64,000 bases of DNA from Heligmosomoides polygyrus polygyrus (lineage: Eukaryota > Nematoda > Chromadorea > Rhabditida > Heligmosomidae). Numbering within the stretch: the stretch's first letter is position 1; every line of letters begins with the position of its first letter. The stretch covers positions 7,936,001-8,000,000 of the forward strand of contig OX377202.1 of assembly GCA_947396885.1 (NCBI GenBank), read 5' to 3'. The position numbers were made by a program, and so were the translations under genes. The notes below the pieces were generated by a model, which saw nothing but the letters and a program-made list of their open reading frames with translations, was not told where the DNA came from and searched no databases. This document shows positions 27,601 to 32,029 of this stretch, piece after piece.

Positions 27601-30600
27601 TTAACTCTGGTGTGGTAGATGGACCGCATCCTAGGGTTGTTTGTATGGGCACAGGCCCTCAGCCTCATAGGTACCGCTTAAATTATATTGAGACATTACC
27701 GAAGATTCTTATGCTCTTAAAGAAACCGTGAAGGCAGCTGTGAAAATCTCTTATTTTCTAGTTTTGAAATTTACCTTCGCAAAAGCAGGTGGAAGACTAG
27801 AAATGGTTCCTGACGAAGAATACTCCAGAAACTGCACTATATGCTTCACAGGGAGCGTAGAGCATAGCCGGAGGAGGTACTGGCTGTCGCGCGCACCCGA
27901 TACCAGGTTCTCGGTTTGGATTTCCCGCCTAGGCCAAGCCTTCTATTCCTGCAGGGTCGGTGAAATGGTGCCAGATTTCTCAGGGAAGAATAAACCACTG
28001 GCTTCTTCATCGACTGACTACCGCAAGTCATACGTATTCAAATCGCCTCCACGGTATCCCATAGCAGTAGAATACGTGGCGCATCCCAAGAGAAATTAAC
28101 TAACGTTGTACTTTATTCTCATCCTTACGCTTCGTAGACCCAAAACTGTGTCAGATGCTAACCGAGATTTAGCCCTATAGATTACGCACACGCTCTGTAC
28201 CAATCACAGGAGACGATTTAATGCTCTCTTCAGTTGGCGCGGAGGAGAGCTCACTAGGGAAAAGTTTCGACCTCCCATGGAACTTCAAGTTGAGGCCAGG
28301 ATCACTAGAAAAAGCTCGGAACGCTGATTACGAATATGGGTGTCAAAATTGCAAAATGAAACTCCTGAGCGAGTTATGCCCTGTCGAAATCGCGCTGCCT
28401 CATTACAGACTGGCCGTGCGACACACCTGGCGCGAGAGCGGTGAGTACGATGGGGCAGGGGAAGTACTCCTGCTCATCAGGTGCGAGGTCATTGGTTCGG
28501 TTCCCATTGCTACCGGTTTTTTGGAAATCACATTTTATCTTCGAAATGACCTTTTATTCTGAACTATGACACGTATCTGATTAAATAGCCGGAAAACTAC
28601 CATACACGTTTGTAAAAATGCTTGAAGGCAATAAAGTGCTATGCTGACGTGTTTATTTACTTTATTTACTATTTTGCGCAAACAGAGTCCAAATCTTATA
28701 CTGAACAACTAAAGGTGTTTCTAACAACCATGGCATTCATGGAACAAAGCAAAACAAAAGTGTGAAGCAGACATGTTGCTCACACGCTGCACATCTTATA
28801 CATGCACCCTGTCTACAATCAGCAACAAAACAGTCAATTGTAGCAAGATCAAACAAATATTCACCAGGAGTGACAAACACACCTTGGTGATCATCAATGT
28901 TACCTTTCTTATGCCATGAGTATTTCAAAAAGTTTGAAAACCATTTAACATTACCAGCTATTTAATCAAACACGTGTCACAATTCACAACAAAAGATCAT
29001 TTCGAAGATAAATTATGATTTGCAAAAAACTGACAGCAACGGGAACCGAGCCAGGGATGTCGCACCTGATGAGCGGGAGCACTACCCCTGCGGTACCGTC
29101 GCAGCTGGCAGGCCCTTCTTACAGAGCCCCGATGACTCTCCACTCTCGCGCCAGGTGTGTCGCACAGCCAGCCTGTGGTGAGGCTCCCCGATTTCGGCCG
29201 GCCATAACTCGCTCAGGAGTTTCATTTTGCGATTTTGACACCCATATTCGTAATCAGCATTCCGAGCTCTTTCTAATGATCCTGGTCTCAAATTGAAGTC
29301 CCATGAAAGGTCGAAACCCTTCCCTAGTCAAAACCGGACAAGGGAGGGAACTTCGGGATGTGGTCGTGCGTTATTGTACCTCGAAGTTGGTGACCGTAGC
29401 GTGTTGTGATTCTTACGCTGATAGGAGCTGTAAACGGTTTTCTCAATGCACTCCCTATCTCTTCAATCACAGATCTGCTTCCGCTCTAGCTCCATCAAGC
29501 AAGGGAAGGGACCACGTGATGTGATGCGATGGATGCGTTAGGTAGGCCATATCCTAAAGCTCCCTCATTTATCCAATGCTGTGCTTCCCTGCTAACGCTA
29601 GCGGTACGCTGCGCACTAGACATGGGATCCGAATTATGCATTTTCGGATATCCTGCCGGATTTATCCGGTTTCGGATTATCCGAAATCCGGCTCGACCGA
29701 AAATGGCGCTATCTGAATCATCCGAAGATCCGGGGGTTTCAAAATTACCCTCACCTGAATCATCCGAAGATACGGGCTCTTTAAAATTGCCCTCATCTGA
29801 ATCATCCGAAGATCCGGGGTCTTAAAAAATGCAATGATTCGGATAAAATCGGATAAAAATCGGGTAAAAGGATGTTAACGCACCCCGCTACGTAACTCAG
29901 GAAAGTTGATAATCTGACGTTTTCGAGGTAGATTTTGCAATCATTTGGCGAGATTTCTCTTAGAGCTCGAGCGAGTTCTTGCGGGAAGTCTCGCAATCAT
30001 TTCATTGTAAGGCTTCATGGTGCGCAACCAACTCAACATTTAATGGGTGGTCGCTCGATGGGGTCTTAATCCTGACTGTCATTTGTTCTGAAGGCGTAAA
30101 GTGGCTCGAGGTTGAAGGTCGGCTTGTAGGGCTGCCCTACACTACACCTTTTACACAACACTGGTGTGTTCTACTCCAGTGATGAAGCGACAAGAGAAGG
30201 ATACCGCGTGAATCACCCTCACCTGACTCATCCGAAGGGATACTCAATGATTCGGATGTCGGATAGAAATCGGATGAGGCTCAACTCTGATATGCGAACG
30301 AGCGAATACCAAGTTCTGGTTGAATTCTTAACTAATTCTTCTTAATAAGCCTTGCATCTTATTCGGAGAAATAGGTTGGTTTCAGCCCTTTTAGAAATGT
30401 TGAGGGTATGGATTGTCTATTGGCCGAAGCTTGTGAGGCCTTGTAAAAGTCATGCTAACTAGCCTCGCTAAAAGAAATGATGTTGAATATTTCCCTTGAT
30501 TTTATCCTGCCTCCCTAGTGCTATTCCTAATCTCTTCCAGACGTATGTTGTTATGAATACAATCAGCCTTCGACATAATTTTAAAAATAGCACTGTATAC

Positions 30601-31968
30601 TTTAAATGCATCTGGTGCATACGATCAGGGTGACAAATAGCACGTGTACAATTTAACACACAAATAAAATTTTGAATTCGTGTAGTAATTCTTTCTAGGA
30701 CATATAGCAGCATGTAATTGATTTGATTTGCACGGGAATGGTTCACCTGTGTTAGAAAGCAGATGAACATCCATCTACTTCAGAATTAGCCCAACGGGAT
30801 CATGCGGAATAATACTTCGTGGCAGTTCGACAAAAGATTCTTACGTGGATTACCGCATGTGGTATGTAGCGGTGTTACAAAGTGACCTCCCTTCAGCCCC
30901 TTTTCTAATTCACTCCATACTGAATAAATTGTCTACCTCTATTACTACGCATCATCCGGTGTTATCCGAATCTGATATCCGATTCGAAGAAAAACCGTTT
31001 AGCTGAATCATCCGAAAATCCGGCCAATCGAAATTAACCCTCATCTGAATCATCCGAAGATCCGGGAGTTTCAAAATTACCCTCATCTGAATCATCCGAA
31101 GATCCAGGGTTTGAAAAAATTAACTATCCGAATCATCAGATTATCCGGGAAATCGGCGTTGGACCCAATGTCTACTGCGCACTCGACGTCTATGTGATAC
31201 GGTAGAGCCCATTTCAATGTGTAAGTCACTTGTTCAATGATTTGAGGTGACCATCAATCACTGCCTTACCCTTTCCAGAGCTCTGGCATAAATTCACTGA
31301 TCGCAGGGGACGAGAAGCTTGCTTGCCCTGGACCCAAGTCAAAAACCTCGACTCTTTGTGCATGCTACTGTCGGCGCCTCTTCCAACTGCGCCACTACGC
31401 GCCCTAAGCACTGCACCAATGCACAAATAAGAGCTTTCACAATGAATAATTGTTCAACAAGAGACTTACATGGTGTTAGGGCACAAGTGTTACATCGATA
31501 CGCCACAGAATCGTTTTCCCAGATCGTATTGCATTTCAAGGAGACGTCCAGCTCATTCACTTCAAATGTTCACGTTCAACAATTGCATAAGCTGAGTGAA
31601 AAACTTAGCACAGTACTTGCAGCTTTGAACGCTTCGTACGTCTCTCCTTGCGCCAACATGATCCGAAGCTTTGAAAACAGCGCTTCCGTCCGTACCGATG
31701 TGAGGGTGATTAATCTGTCGAGGAACTGATTAAGATGTAAAGCCTCCTTCCTGAAAATCAGCAATGTGAAAGGGGTTTTAGCGGGCAGATCTCACTTTCA
31801 AATTGGATGTCGCAATGCATACCGAACTTGAGGATCAAACATCCTCGCCTCGGTGGGGCCGGCGTAAAGAGGATGCCCTGCGAGCTTTATCAAGTCCGCC
31901 TTCGACTTGCAGTACAGAACTGCATCCTTCACCCGCTTGTCGCCCTGAATTTCCACAATATTTCGCAT
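60..31968 (-). CDS. UBR3: UBR3-type E3 ubiquitin-protein ligase, multi-exon, 3' end off window
   Basis: UBR3 is a RING-type E3 ubiquitin ligase with an N-terminal UBR zinc box and a long helical body. I assembled 30 minus-strand exons (listed separately), about 3,955 nt. Domain order: helical N-terminus; UBR box across exons 3-5 with all expected Cys/His ligands; helical body (exons 5-26), where many short blocks match human UBR3 in order, e.g. HISVQ, MWVRNG, PLHS and KAEVW; a Lys/Glu/Arg-rich coiled segment (exons 27-28); the first RING Cys pair CPVC (exon 29); and an inter-Cys stretch (exon 30). The rest of the RING and the C-terminal domain lie left of base 60. Human UBR3 is about 1,880 residues, so roughly two thirds is here. 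Phases match at all junctions except exon 20/21. The start is either ATG at 31,968 or an exon further upstream (36,503-36,585). Family assignment is firm; worm-specific boundaries are inferred. Confidence 0.93.
795..870 (-). repeat. tRNA-like sequence, left arm of palindrome
   Basis: 76 nt with an A box (TGGTGTAAAGG), a B box (GGCTCGAATCC), a 5-bp T stem (GCGGG/CCCGC) and a pairable acceptor stem (AGCGTCG / TGGCGCT). The anticodon arm does not form a proper 7-base loop, so a functional tRNA is unlikely. Head to head with a second copy at 915-989. Confidence 0.6.
915..989 (+). repeat. tRNA-like sequence, right arm of palindrome
   Basis: 75 nt, about 80% like the inverted copy at 795-870. Its T arm is perfect (GCGGG TTCAAGC CCCGC) and its acceptor stem AGCGCCG pairs with TGGCGCT. 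Together the arms form a 200-nt hairpin with a short central loop, in UBR3 intron 29. Confidence 0.6.
1080..1740 (-). repeat. Interspersed repeat with GTCCAATTTGA motifs
   Basis: AT-rich element that includes a conserved GCACCATGCCTTCGTCCATG-like core and ends in a run of degenerate GTCCAATTTGACTTGAAAA units. Related copies lie at 9,655-10,445, 26,990-27,165, 46,920-47,010, 55,440-55,720, 56,650-57,085, 60,190-60,620 and 61,830-62,240. No coding frame; probably non-autonomous. Confidence 0.6.
1835..1921 (-). CDS. UBR3: UBR3 exon 29: first Cys pair of RING
   Basis: 29 codons: [29 protein letters not shown] corresponds to human CVIC, the first zinc pair of the RING-H2 domain. Acceptor ATTTAAAG, donor GTGAGT, phase 0. 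Confidence 0.94.
1975..2112 (-). CDS. UBR3: UBR3 exon 28: basic coiled segment before RING
   Basis: 46 codons, phase 0 at both ends. Encodes [18 protein letters not shown] then [12 protein letters not shown] and an acidic end, equivalent to the human DKEERRQKARERQQKLLAEF coil that precedes the RING. Acceptor CTTTGAAG, donor GTATGT. Confidence 0.95.
2219..2321 (-). CDS. UBR3: UBR3 exon 27 (acidic/basic linker)
   Basis: The first base completes a Leu codon with exon 26, then [13 protein letters not shown] and a Glu/Lys-rich run ending DQKAVQ. Acceptor GTTCTAG. Donor GTTGGT is weak, but it is the only one that keeps phase 0 into exon 28. Human UBR3 has a much longer linker here (about 200 residues). 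Confidence 0.8.
2375..3480. mobile_element. TA-flanked foldback element, about 1.1 kb
   Basis: The two halves are near-complementary along about 540 nt. The left end TACAGGGTGCTTCAAAAAAA matches the reverse complement of the right end TTTTTTAAAGACACGCTGTA. Flanking TA on both sides suggests a Tc1/mariner-type non-autonomous element. Internal stretches such as GCGCCATGCA and CACACTATGGCTTGC recur inverted at the mirrored positions. In UBR3 intron 26. Confidence 0.8.
3795..3949 (-). CDS. UBR3: UBR3 exon 26
   Basis: Encodes [14 protein letters not shown] and [13 protein letters not shown], then the basic [13 protein letters not shown]. Corresponds to the human helix LSEHVLCMVLYLIELGL. Acceptor CTTGCAG, donor GTGAGT; CT left over. 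Confidence 0.93.
4637..4933 (-). mobile_element. tRNA-derived SINE, full length, with 13-bp target duplication
   Basis: Reading the minus strand, the head has Pol III boxes (TAGCGCAGTCGGAGGAG and GGTTCGGATTTCC), then a conserved body (CCTCCGGGGTCGGTGAATTG, GTAGAAGTAGAATGCG) and a 3' tail of TTTATCC units. A direct repeat TGTCCAATCAATG flanks it exactly (4,624-4,636 and 4,934-4,946), proving retrotransposition. Reference copy of the family. Confidence 0.9.
5425..5700. repeat. Local tandem repeats in UBR3 intron 25
   Basis: A block with TTCAGATTCGTGTTCAGCGA and CCCCCAGGGCCGAAGTTTCG occurs twice about 110 nt apart, followed by three copies of a roughly 40-nt unit around GTTCGGCACGTCTACGGCTC. 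The same block occurs once near 32,565-32,615. Confidence 0.65.
5964..6126 (-). CDS. UBR3: UBR3 exon 25
   Basis: Encodes [31 protein letters not shown] and the helix [10 protein letters not shown], matching the human WPPYKKRTSLHPSYKGL region and the helix after it. Acceptor TTATTTCAG, donor GTAATT, phase 0. Confidence 0.96.
6411..6560 (-). mobile_element. tRNA-derived SINE, internally deleted
   Basis: Head region (GCGCAGTCGGGGGAGGCGCC, then CAGATTTCCCG) joins the tail (TTTATCC) with most of the body missing. UBR3 intron 24. Confidence 0.75.
7101..7192 (-). CDS. UBR3: UBR3 exon 24
   Basis: Encodes [18 protein letters not shown], continuing KAE|VW exactly as human KAEVWDQEFDPV. Acceptor ATCTTCAG, donor GTGAGT. 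The leftover AT joins G of exon 25 to give Met. Confidence 0.96.
7301..8645. mobile_element. Old composite of the GGCACTATTGTACTTTC foldback family
   Basis: The left end GGCACTATTTTACTTTCGCG and right end CGTGAAAGTTCAATAGCGCC are decayed terminal repeats of the family described at 45,305. The interior has family segments (ACCTACCGTA, CGAAATTTC), AT-rich insertions and a younger MITE at 8,023-8,155. UBR3 intron 23; its right end is 23 nt from exon 23. Confidence 0.6.
8023..8155. mobile_element. Palindromic MITE with TAA target duplication
   Basis: Nearly perfect foldback: GGGCCCGTTTATACTTCGAC ... GTCGAAGTATAAACGGGGCC, flanked by TAA (8,020-8,022 and 8,156-8,158). The interior is rich in GCGACGCGACG. 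The TWA target site suggests a PIF/Harbinger-type origin. Confidence 0.85.
8668..8742 (-). CDS. UBR3: UBR3 exon 23
   Basis: Exactly 25 codons: [10 protein letters not shown] then [15 protein letters not shown], matching human ADFKAPVFEPGGSMQQGMY..KAE. Acceptor CTTTCAG, donor GTGGGG. The intron just downstream begins inside the end of a repeat element. Confidence 0.97.
8808..8924 (-). CDS. UBR3: UBR3 exon 22
   Basis: Exactly 39 codons. Encodes VNALAGG and [15 protein letters not shown] (human VAQLCMNDRTHSSLLDLI) and ends in VLND. Acceptor CTGCCCAG. The donor used is GTGGGT right after GAT, not the GTAATG five bases later, because only the first keeps the frame. Confidence 0.94.
9655..10445 (+). 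repeat. Longest copy of the GTCCAATTTGA interspersed repeat
   Basis: Begins with three units like CAAACTGGACACTTTTCAAA and ends with TTATTGGGTAGATGAATTAA. The core CATCAAAAGACTGGATTGCG is shared with the copies at 1.2, 56.7 and 60.5 kb. UBR3 intron 21. Confidence 0.6.
10815..10930 (-). CDS. UBR3: UBR3 exon 21
   Basis: Encodes [15 protein letters not shown] and ends ALRSEM, which joins V of exon 22 as in human LRAEMVAQL. Donor GTGAGC, phase 0. The acceptor is uncertain: TTTTCGAG gives a start two bases before the first full codon, which conflicts with exon 20; CGAGAG would give phase 0. Confidence 0.88.
10978..11249 (-). CDS. UBR3: UBR3 exon 20 (worm-specific insert, part 2)
   Basis: A 272-nt exon encoding about 90 residues: [11 protein letters not shown], a Gly/Ser linker, then [20 protein letters not shown] and [10 protein letters not shown]. 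Acceptor GGTTTTAG. The strong donor GTAAGC leaves AG, which does not fit the phase of exon 21 (see findings). The other two frames are closed by stops, so coding in this frame is clear. Confidence 0.88.
11312..11403 (-). CDS. UBR3: UBR3 exon 19 (worm-specific insert, part 1)
   Basis: Encodes [16 protein letters not shown] and [12 protein letters not shown]. Acceptor GCATTACAG, donor GTAAGT. G+GC with exon 18 gives Gly. I see no counterpart in human UBR3 at this point, so it seems to belong to an insertion in the worm protein. Confidence 0.88.
11440..11553. repeat. Solo end of the hAT-like foldback family
   Basis: Contains GATCAGCACCCCAAATAACC, GCGAAGTTTGGGCGAA, TCGACCTCTCCTCGACCTCT and GTACAATGGTGCC. 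UBR3 intron 18, directly upstream of exon 19. Confidence 0.7.
11877..12043 (-). CDS. UBR3: UBR3 exon 18
   Basis: Encodes [18 protein letters not shown] and HLVDVFRF, matching human VCASRLDPDYFISSVFERFKVVDLL, then an acidic Ser/Asp-rich tail ([12 protein letters not shown]). Acceptor AAGTTCAG, donor GTTTGT. Confidence 0.95.
12203..12490 (+). mobile_element. tRNA-derived SINE, diverged
   Basis: Head TAGCGCAGTCGAAGGAGGCG with B box GGTTCGAGTCCC, body and GCCGTCCTTCATC end. UBR3 intron 17, antisense to the gene. Confidence 0.75.
12622..12821. mobile_element. Short GGATCYATCCT element, 8-bp duplication
   Basis: Termini GGATCCATCCTATGCTAGTC and GACCAGGATAGATTC, flanked by GGAATTTC (12,614-12,621; 12,822-12,829). 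The interior differs from the 17.2-kb copy; it includes a C run near the right end, as the others do. UBR3 intron 17. Confidence 0.75.
13176..13405 (-). mobile_element. tRNA-derived SINE, head truncated
   Basis: Tail (GATAAAGAACGGCGTT on plus) and body up to the position of the B box; the Pol III head is missing. UBR3 intron 17. Confidence 0.75.
14171..14526. mobile_element. Foldback MITE, TTCATACTTCGCG family
   Basis: Ends GTCCATACTTCGCGAC ... GCGAAGTATGAACAGGCCC. The interior is built of GTCGCT(C/G) units and two direct copies of GCAAAACATGCAAATCGATT (14,216 and 14,391). UBR3 intron 17. Confidence 0.75.
14955..15082 (-). CDS. UBR3: UBR3 exon 17
   Basis: Encodes [15 protein letters not shown] and [12 protein letters not shown], matching human AEIHSNMWVRNGLQIKGQA. 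Acceptor ATTTTTAG, donor GTGGGT; AG joins the G of exon 18 to give Arg. One of the best conserved stretches. Confidence 0.97.
15125..15305. mobile_element. Palindromic element with CCAATC/GATTGGCTGC centre, copy 1
   Basis: GCGGGAATGCGACATTGCTT and the inverse near 15,270 pair around GTGCCTGATTGGCTGCTG. It fills most of UBR3 intron 16. A related copy lies at 54,015-54,180. Confidence 0.7.
15337..15469 (-). CDS. UBR3: UBR3 exon 16
   Basis: Acceptor AATGCCAG, donor GTTTGG. Encodes [15 protein letters not shown] and [13 protein letters not shown], matching human LMKLMIHPLQIQ. Ends in phase 0. Confidence 0.95.
15514..15602 (-). CDS. UBR3: UBR3 exon 15
   Basis: Starts NWLTAIGAW (human QDWFDAINF) and ends VSFHVPLH (human VTFHLPLH). 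Acceptor GATTACAG, donor GTGAGG. The next intron is 44 nt, the shortest in the gene, and remains in frame with a possible read-through, so it could be mis-called as coding. Confidence 0.92.
15660..15783 (-). CDS. UBR3: UBR3 exon 14
   Basis: Encodes [18 protein letters not shown] and a long helix ending DKINTALM, parallel to the human YYAAFAAELEACAQPMWGLL segment. Acceptor CATTTTCAG, donor GTGAAT; AG+G gives Arg with exon 13. Confidence 0.93.
15785..15915. repeat. Solo relic of the 2.4-3.5 kb foldback family
   Basis: Contains CTTCTTCAGTAACTTTACT and GCAAAGTTATCTC, and a GTATACATTTCTTTGAGACA end, as in the right arm at 3,400-3,480. It abuts exon 14, whose acceptor lies at its edge. Confidence 0.6.
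16064..17140 (-). pseudogene. Dead mariner transposase
   Basis: The left end carries a mariner-like terminal sequence (TTAGGCTGGGCGAAAAGTTT). Minus frames read [17 protein letters not shown] (N-terminal helix-turn-helix), [37 protein letters not shown], then [12 protein letters not shown] in another frame. Several frameshifts and stops separate these parts and the catalytic acidic residues cannot be read in one frame, so it is not functional. Lies in UBR3 intron 13, same strand as the gene. Confidence 0.88.
17181..17691. mobile_element. GGATCTATCCTAGTCC element, copy 1
   Basis: Terminal inverted repeats GGATCTATCCTAGTCC and GGACTAGGATAGATCC. Contains a doubled segment CACCATGTTAGATCCTG followed by GGTCAGCACGCGGCATGC. 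UBR3 intron 13, next to the mariner relic; no clear target duplication. Confidence 0.78.
18029..18208. mobile_element. GGGGCCGGATTCATCAA palindromic element
   Basis: Ends GGGGCCGGGTTCATCAACGA and TCGTTGATGAATTCGGCCCC; arms pair for almost the whole 180 nt (TTATCGC loop). UBR3 intron 13. Confidence 0.85.
18478..18547 (-). CDS. UBR3: UBR3 exon 13 (smallest exon)
   Basis: Only 70 nt. Encodes [15 protein letters not shown], matching the human GMNLNKREL.EHVE block. Acceptor ATGTTTAG, donor GTACGT, two bases (AG) left over. A 2.7-kb intron follows that holds a mariner relic and a hAT-like element. Confidence 0.93.
18633..18771 (-). CDS. UBR3: UBR3 exon 12
   Basis: Encodes [18 protein letters not shown], matching human TYWPLVSDFINILSHQS, then LLNKMQ. 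Acceptor TTCTTTAG, donor GTGCCT. The leftover G joins GA of exon 13 to give the Gly of the QGMN motif. Confidence 0.95.
18965..19815 (+). repeat. GAT/GAA-rich microsatellite interrupted by a SINE
   Basis: Purine-rich imperfect repeats of GATGAA, GATGAT and GAAGAA from 18,965 to 19,128 and again 19,435-19,815. They give long Asp/Glu/Lys-rich false ORFs on plus and Phe/Ile-rich ones on minus. UBR3 intron 11. Confidence 0.85.
19131..19430 (+). mobile_element. tRNA-derived SINE inside a microsatellite
   Basis: Near full-length copy (head GCGCAGTCGGAGGAGGCGCC, tail CCTTTATCCTTTTT) that splits a GAT/GAA-rich tract into two parts. UBR3 intron 11. Confidence 0.88.
19972..20152. mobile_element. GGGGCCGGATTCATCAA palindromic element
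   Basis: GGGGCTGGATTCGTCAACGA ... TCGTTGACGAATCTGGTCCC; the arms include AGAAATTACAGCCGAAATTC. UBR3 intron 11. Confidence 0.85.
20736..21216. mobile_element. GGATCTATCCTAGTCC element, copy 2, 8-bp duplication
   Basis: About 90% identical to copy 1. Termini GGATCTATCCTAGTCC and GGACTAGGATAAATCC, flanked by AATCTGTC on both sides. The size of the duplication points to a hAT-type origin. UBR3 intron 11. Confidence 0.85.
21488..21573 (-). CDS. UBR3: UBR3 exon 11
   Basis: Acceptor ACATTTCAG; AC joins the G of exon 10 to form Asp. Encodes [14 protein letters not shown], then [11 protein letters not shown], corresponding to the human HVVVNCGEALLKNN region. Donor GTATGT, phase 0. Confidence 0.92.
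21597..21627. repeat. (CAA)n microsatellite in a 71-nt intron
   Basis: About ten CAA units fill the short intron between UBR3 exons 10 and 11; on the gene strand they read TTG repeats near the branch and pyrimidine region. Confidence 0.85.
21645..21765 (-). CDS. UBR3: UBR3 exon 10
   Basis: Starts [18 protein letters not shown] directly after ISVQ of exon 9, as in the human order (LFSNEELARQV). The donor GTTAGT leaves G. The following 71-nt intron is largely a (CAA)n tract on the plus strand. Confidence 0.94.
21822..22100 (-). mobile_element. tRNA-derived SINE
   Basis: Nearly full length. Tail AAAGGATAAAGGACGACGTT on plus, head truncated after GACTGCG. UBR3 intron 9. Confidence 0.85.
22310..22437. 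mobile_element. Palindromic MITE, CCCTAGTTTATACTTG family, TTA duplication
   Basis: GCCCTAGTTTATACTTGC ... CAAGTATAAACTAGGGC with TTA on both sides. The centre contains GATATCGATTTTTCGCG and its inverse. UBR3 intron 9. Confidence 0.88.
22896..23185 (+). mobile_element. tRNA-derived SINE
   Basis: Head TAGCGCAGTTGGAGGAGGTG and complete body; ends 50 nt before the 3' end of UBR3 exon 9, within intron 9. Confidence 0.85.
23234..23377 (-). CDS. UBR3: UBR3 exon 9
   Basis: Exactly 48 codons, phase 0 at both ends. Encodes [18 protein letters not shown] and ends [10 protein letters not shown], matching human SNRIVHISVQ nearly residue for residue. Acceptor GGTTTAG, donor GTTGGT. Confidence 0.95.
23758..23863 (-). 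CDS. UBR3: UBR3 exon 8
   Basis: Encodes [17 protein letters not shown], which closely follows the human FLEELLFWTIKYEFPQ block, then [10 protein letters not shown]. Acceptor GTTCCAG, donor GTGAGT, phase 0 at the 3' side. Confidence 0.95.
24037..24169 (-). CDS. UBR3: UBR3 exon 7
   Basis: Encodes [20 protein letters not shown] and a following helix ending in PEKLLE. Acceptor CTTTTAG, donor GTACGT. Phases: G+TG on the 5' side and GA+A on the 3' side both give sense codons. A CR1-like LINE sits in the intron just upstream of it in transcript direction. Confidence 0.9.
24430..25513 (+). mobile_element. 5'-truncated CR1/jockey-like LINE with (TAAA)n tail
   Basis: Open frame of 283 codons (24,437-25,288) with reverse transcriptase motifs: [18 protein letters not shown], then YADDVKIY (catalytic YADD box), and a C-terminal thumb region with YVRPVLESG and [10 protein letters not shown]. 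The 3' UTR runs to a (TAAA)n tail at about 25,490-25,513. The endonuclease and the N-terminal part of RT are absent, as expected for a 5'-truncated copy. It sits in UBR3 intron 6, antisense to the gene. The intact frame suggests a fairly recent insertion. Confidence 0.9.
25618..25888 (-). CDS. UBR3: UBR3 exon 6 (helical body)
   Basis: A 271-nt exon, one of the longest here. Encodes about 90 residues including [16 protein letters not shown] and [13 protein letters not shown], which corresponds to the human block around KMGGAMRSVL. An internal CTACAG/GTT could be mistaken for a splice acceptor, but the frame reads through and matches the family. Donor GTTAGT leaves G. Confidence 0.93.
25946..26069 (-). 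CDS. UBR3: UBR3 exon 5: end of UBR box and start of helical body
   Basis: Encodes FCPRHGE, whose Cys and His are the last zinc ligands of the UBR box, then a Pro-rich linker and the hydrophobic helix [14 protein letters not shown], matching the human LPRFIF helix. Acceptor GTTCTAG, donor GTGAGT, phase 0 at the 3' side. Confidence 0.94.
26618..26870 (-). mobile_element. tRNA-derived SINE, degenerate
   Basis: The body (GCGCCACGCATTCTACTTCT on plus) and tail remain; the head is badly diverged. UBR3 intron 4. Confidence 0.7.
27318..27441 (-). CDS. UBR3: UBR3 exon 4: second half of UBR zinc box
   Basis: Encodes MSLCASCF, the HEGH pair, and [10 protein letters not shown], which are zinc-binding signatures of the UBR box. 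Acceptor TATTTCAG, donor GTAAGA; the two leftover bases GG form Gly with exon 5. The phase match with exon 3 (T plus GC gives Cys) confirms the join across a 3.9-kb intron. Confidence 0.96.
27853..28125 (+). mobile_element. tRNA-derived SINE
   Basis: Head GAGGAGGTACTGGCTGTCGC, body with GTAGAATACGTGGCGC, tail diverged. UBR3 intron 3. Confidence 0.8.
28252..29329. mobile_element. Foldback element, about 1.08 kb, with tRNA-like segment in arms
   Basis: Arms of about 370 nt: TCACTAGGGAAAAGTTTCGA on the left against the inverse near 29,300-29,329, including GAACGCTGATTACGAATATG and GGCGCGAGAG. A tRNA-like patch with GCTCATCAGGTGCGAGGTCA and B box GGTTCGGTTCCC lies in each arm. Centre 28,620-28,950 is unique AT-rich sequence. 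UBR3 intron 3. Confidence 0.75.
29640..29835. repeat. ATCCGAA-rich tandem repeats, left array
   Basis: About three units of 57 nt around CTGAATCATCCGAAGATCCG, followed by degenerate GGATAAAATCGG motifs. UBR3 intron 3. Confidence 0.75.
30945..31165. repeat. ATCCGAA-rich tandem repeats, right array
   Basis: Three units of the same CTGAATCATCCGAAGATCCG repeat in the same orientation as at 29.7 kb. The two arrays may bound one element of about 1.5 kb, with diffuse further copies near 30,220. Confidence 0.72.
31305..31412 (-). mobile_element. SINE head fragment (tRNA-like part only)
   Basis: Minus strand reads GTGGCGCAGTTGGAAGAGGC with a following GTCGAGG segment; nothing after the head. Could instead be a decayed tRNA gene. 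Confidence 0.5.
31470..31559 (-). CDS. UBR3: UBR3 exon 3: first half of UBR zinc box
   Basis: Encodes [17 protein letters not shown] then ALTP, with the Cys that completes TPC split across the next intron (T at the exon end plus GC at the start of exon 4). The spacing of C, CxxC and C is that of the UBR box, and VAYRC.TC is typical of UBR3. Donor GTAAGT. A 4-kb intron full of repeats follows. Confidence 0.95.
31617..31750 (-). CDS. UBR3: UBR3 exon 2 (helical N-terminus)
   Basis: Acceptor GATTTTCAG, donor GTACTG. Encodes [16 protein letters not shown] and a following helix ending YEAFKAA. The last part parallels the human segment just before the UBR box. The next intron is only about 57 nt. 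Confidence 0.88.
31823..31968 (-). CDS. UBR3: UBR3 exon 1 (N-terminal, with possible start ATG)
   Basis: Starts either at ATG 31,968 ([12 protein letters not shown]) or, in the same frame, after the acceptor ATTCAG at base 31,944. It ends CG before the donor GTATGC, leaving two bases that form an Arg codon with exon 2. The distance from this Met to the UBR box is about 100 residues, similar to human UBR3, which favours it as the start. Confidence 0.75.
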
Positions 31969-32029
31969 AAGAGTGAAAATAGATGAAACAAGGGCGATGT
32001 GTATCTACCTCCACTGTTTTTAGCAACAA

